Positions 13,540-15,916 of a stretch of 15,916 bases of DNA are shown here, piece after piece. The stretch comes from DASVWH01 sp036389715. GTDB lineage: Bacteria; Acidobacteriota; Blastocatellia; Pyrinomonadales; Pyrinomonadaceae. The notes under the pieces were generated by a model. The model worked only from the letters and a program-made list of their open reading frames with translations, had not been told where the DNA came from and made no database searches. How positions within the stretch are numbered: the stretch's first letter is position 1; every line of letters begins with the position of its first letter. Both the position numbers and the translations under genes were made by a program. Location: positions 1 through 15,916 of the forward strand of contig DASVWH010000224.1 in assembly GCA_036389715.1 (NCBI GenBank). The letters run 5' to 3'.

Positions 13540-15507
13540 TCACGCCAGCGCCTCGTCTGCCCTGAAGACGCGCGAGACCTCTTCAATCTCCGACGTGATG
13601 CGGCAGGGCGGCAGGCTTTCGAGAAAGAGCCGCCCGTAAGCCTTCGTTCGCAGCCTCGGGTCGAGGACGGCGAGCACGCCACGGTCGGTCGCGCTGCGAA
13701 TCAAACGCCCGAGCCCCTGCTTCAAGCTGATGATGGCCTGCGGCACGCTGTACTCGTAGAAGCTCGACCCGCCCTGCTCGTCAATGTAGCGCTGGCGGGC
13801 CGCGACCACAGGGTCGGACGGGACGGCGAACGGCAGCTTGTCAATAATCACGCACGACAACTGCTGGCCGCGCACGTCCACGCCCTGCCAGAAACTGGAG
13901 GTCGCAAAGAGCACGGCGTTGGGCGTCTCGCGGAATTTTTCGAGCAGCCCGGCCTTCGACCCGGTGCCCTGCAAGAAGCAGGGATAATCAACCTTCGGCG
14001 CGACCCTCTCATAGAGCGCCTTCATCCCGGCGAAGCTCGTCGAAAGCACGAAGGCACGGCCCTCAGTGGCCTGCAACAGCTTGACGACTTCCGCGGCGGC
14101 CGCATCCGCAAACTCCGCCGAGCGCGGGTCCGGCATGCGCTTCGGCAGATAGAGCACGGCCTGATGCTCGTAATCGAAGCTCGACGGCGCGATCAAGTCG
14201 TCGGCCTCTGCGAGGCCGAGTCGCTCGCGGATGAAGCCGAAGCTGCCCGCGCTGGCCAACGTCGCGGAGGTCAGAACGACCGTCTCGACGCGCTCGAAGA
14301 GCTTATCTTGCAGCAGCCCTGAAACGTCAATCGGCGAAGCGCGCAGGAAAGCGCCCCGCCCGCGCCGCTCCAACCAGTAGACGAAATGCTTATCGTCGCC
14401 CGCGACGATAAACTGTAGATCGAAACGGAGTTGACGGACGCGCCGGACCAGGTTCTCGCCTTCGAGCGACTGCTCGGAGAGCGCATCGAGCGTCGTTTCC
14501 ATTCGCTGAAGCGCGCCGTCCAGGCTAAGGTAAGCCTCGCCGACGGGCGTGGCGACAATCTCTCCGTCGGTCCGCTTGCGCGCAAACGTGCCGGGCACGA
14601 GCGGCGACCTTCCCTCTTCGCCGCGCCCCTCGCGGAAACCCATCCAGAAGGCGTCGGCAAAGCGCGTCACGCGCCCGGCGATGCGCGTCAACTCCTTATT
14701 GGCATCAACATTCGTGATCGGCAGCAGCGAGAGGTCGCGCACGATATCTTCTATCTGGTAGCTCGACGCCTGCGCCCCGAAATATTCCGCCGCCACGTCT
14801 TCGATCAGGTGCGCTTCGTCGAAGATGACGGCCGAGTAATCGGGCAGCACCTGCCCGTACTCGCTATTGCGCAGGGCCAGGTCCGCGAAGAAGAGATGAT
14901 GATTGACGATCACGATGTCGGCGTCCGACGCGCGCTGTCGCATCCGCGTGATGAAGCAAGCGTCGTAGTCAGGGCATTTCTGCCCCGTGCAGATTTCCGA
15001 GCGCGCGTCCAACTGCCGCCAGAAGGAGAGGTATTCGGGAAGCTGCGTCAGCTCCGCGCGGTCGCCCGTCTGCGAGTCCCTGGACCAGCGGCGCACCTCG
15101 TCAAAGTAATCAAGCTCGTCGAGGCCTTCGAGGATGGGCGAATTTTCGGCGCGCTTGATGCGTTGCAGGCAGGCGTAATTCGAGCGTCCCTTCATGTAGG
15201 CGGCTGAGAATTTCCCGCGCGGCAGCACCTTCTGGAGAAACGGCACGTCCTTCTCCATCAACTGTTCTTGCAGGTTCTTCGTCCCCGTCGAGATGATGAC
15301 GCGCCCGCCCCTGGCCGTCGCCGCCGCGATTGCCGGGACGAGATAGGCGAGCGTCTTGCCGGTCCCCGTCCCGGCCTCGACGATCAGGTGGCGCTTCTCC
15401 TCGAAGGCGCGCAGCACGGCCTCGGCCATCTGAATCTGGCCGGGACGATACTCGTAATCTGGATGCGCGCGCGAGATCAACCCGTCGCGCCCGAAAATCT
15501 CTTCCAT
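13540..15507 (-). CDS. dinG: ATP-dependent DNA helicase, DinG/XPD family with 4Fe-4S cluster
   Basis: The 655-residue superfamily 2 helicase has a Q-motif-like YEYRPGQIQMA, Walker A EAGTGTGKT (44-52), and four cysteines C113, C173, C178 and C184 placed as in the XPD/DinG iron-sulfur domain. Motif II is DEAH (230-233), motif III VVLTSATLAS, motif V FWQGVDVRGQQL and motif VI QGLGRLIRS. DinG helicases unwind DNA 5' to 3' and resolve R-loops and other structures during replication and repair. The N-terminal exonuclease domain found in Firmicute DinG is absent. The start ATG lies one base after the stop of the upstream 119-aa gene and no ribosome site is clear, which suggests translational coupling. 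The product is complete and every key residue is present. Confidence 0.95.
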   Translation of the reverse strand: MEEIFGRDGLISRAHPDYEYRPGQIQMAEAVLRAFEEKRHLIVEAGTGTGKTLAYLVPAIAAATARGGRVIISTGTKNLQEQLMEKDVPFLQKVLPRGKFSAAYMKGRSNYACLQRIKRAENSPILEGLDELDYFDEVRRWSRDSQTGDRAELTQLPEYLSFWRQLDARSEICTGQKCPDYDACFITRMRQRASDADIVIVNHHLFFADLALRNSEYGQVLPDYSAVIFDEAHLIEDVAAEYFGAQASSYQIEDIVRDLSLLPITNVDANKELTRIAGRVTRFADAFWMGFREGRGEEGRSPLVPGTFARKRTDGEIVATPVGEAYLSLDGALQRMETTLDALSEQSLEGENLVRRVRQLRFDLQFIVAGDDKHFVYWLERRGRGAFLRASPIDVSGLLQDKLFERVETVVLTSATLASAGSFGFIRERLGLAEADDLIAPSSFDYEHQAVLYLPKRMPDPRSAEFADAAAAEVVKLLQATEGRAFVLSTSFAGMKALYERVAPKVDYPCFLQGTGSKAGLLEKFRETPNAVLFATSSFWQGVDVRGQQLSCVIIDKLPFAVPSDPVVAARQRYIDEQGGSSFYEYSVPQAIISLKQGLGRLIRSATDRGVLAVLDPRLRTKAYGRLFLESLPPCRITSEIEEVSRVFRADEALA

Positions 15508-15508
15508 G

Positions 15509-15868
15509 CTAAGAGGCTTTCAATAATTCGCGGTGTGCTTTGCTCGGCACTTCCAACAAAATGAAACGGTCTGCCGGATACAAGTAATCCTCACCCGTTT
15601 CGTCAATAATCCTCAGATAATTATCTTCACCCGCCCTCTCGTCGGGCAGAACCTGATAGACCTTTCTTAATTGGAGCGACCTTGAGTCATCCGAATAAAC
15701 ACAGATGGCAAACAATTCCTTCGACCGCGCTGACCTCTGGCCTTGTTTTTCCGTCCGCGCTTTTCTGATGGGGTAATCAAACGTGCGTGCAGGTTTCATC
15801 TCTCCGCGCAGTATCGCCCCGCCTTGACGGACACTCCCCAGCAATTGCTCAAACGCAGCTTCTTTCAT
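15509..15868 (-). CDS. Small protein: antitoxin-like N-terminus joined to a short SH3-like C-terminal domain
   Basis: The 119-residue product has two parts. Residues about 1-32 (FEQLLGSVRQGGAILRGEMK, then PARTF) read like the leader of HigA/NadS-type antitoxins, which normally continues into an HTH. Here no HTH follows. After a basic linker (IRKARTEKQGQRSARSK) comes a compact beta-rich part, FAICVYSDDSRSLQLRKVYQ through DETGEDYLYPADRFILLEVP, of a kind I recall as free-standing proteins of 70-90 residues in soil bacteria, with no known function. The start overlaps the stop of a truncated upstream gene (ATGA) and its stop is one base from the dinG start, so it is inside an operon. The antitoxin link is inference from sequence style. 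Confidence 0.6.
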   Translation of the reverse strand: MKEAAFEQLLGSVRQGGAILRGEMKPARTFDYPIRKARTEKQGQRSARSKELFAICVYSDDSRSLQLRKVYQVLPDERAGEDNYLRIIDETGEDYLYPADRFILLEVPSKAHRELLKAS

Positions 15869-15916
15869 TTGAACTCGTCCTCGACAATTTTCCTCAACGC
15901 TCTGCTCTGTTGTGAC
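15865..15916 (-). CDS. C-terminal end of an upstream gene (partial)
   Basis: On the minus strand an open frame enters at the window edge and ends with TGA at 15867-15865, overlapping the next ATG as ATGA. The 16 codons read SQQSRALRKIVEDEFK. The overlap arrangement, as elsewhere in this genome, supports a real gene, and if the following protein is an antitoxin this could be its toxin partner. Sixteen residues are too few to identify it. Confidence 0.4.
   Translation of the reverse strand, partial: SQQSRALRKIVEDEFK

Overview
The window comes from a high-GC, diderm (two-membrane) bacterium. A LolA-type lipoprotein carrier and an O-antigen-ligase-like gene imply an outer membrane. The mix of genes (GT-C-like membrane proteins with TPR partners, a stand-alone RsbRD_N-like sensor protein, short low-complexity purine repeats between genes) would suit Acidobacteriota (Blastocatellia-like), but that placement is inference from style and no marker gene is present. 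I see no insertion sequence, phage gene, CRISPR array, rRNA or complete tRNA. Most genes are ordinary chromosomal genes.

Region 1 (1-6326, plus strand) is a compact cell-envelope run of six genes, several with stop/start overlaps. They are: the C-terminal end of an O-antigen ligase/polymerase-like protein with TPRs; a multi-pass GT-C-like membrane protein of the PTPS_related type; an ABC-2 type permease; a membrane-anchored TPR protein; an ABC ATPase; and a LolA-like carrier. Permease, TPR protein, ATPase and LolA look like one export unit. Its ATPase gene has no Shine-Dalgarno and a -10-like hexamer right before the ATG.

Region 2 (6327-10501, minus strand) holds a small single-pass membrane protein of unknown function and, upstream of it, a three-gene signalling operon: a CheY-like receiver, then a stand-alone RsbRD_N-like domain protein, then a 798-aa membrane hybrid sensor kinase (Cache-like sensor, HAMP, two PAS, HisKA, HATPase). 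The last two genes overlap by ATGA.

Region 3 (10502-12919, plus strand) is divergent from the signalling operon. It encodes a short histidine-kinase-like protein that keeps an HDLKN H-box but has lost the recognisable ATP-binding boxes, followed by an NtrC-family sigma-54 activator. Together with region 2 this makes a five-gene phosphorelay-like island.

Region 4 (12920-15916, minus strand) holds a QueD-type 6-carboxytetrahydropterin synthase, a DinG-type iron-sulfur helicase, a 119-aa protein that looks like an antitoxin N-terminus joined to a different small domain, and the last 16 codons of another gene. The convergent gap 12920-13083 contains a perfect 16-bp inverted repeat enclosing two smaller hairpins.

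The best candidates for something undescribed are the ABC/TPR/LolA export cassette, the degenerate kinase beside the receiver/RsbRD_N/kinase operon, the three-way-junction-like inverted repeat, and the chimeric 119-aa protein.
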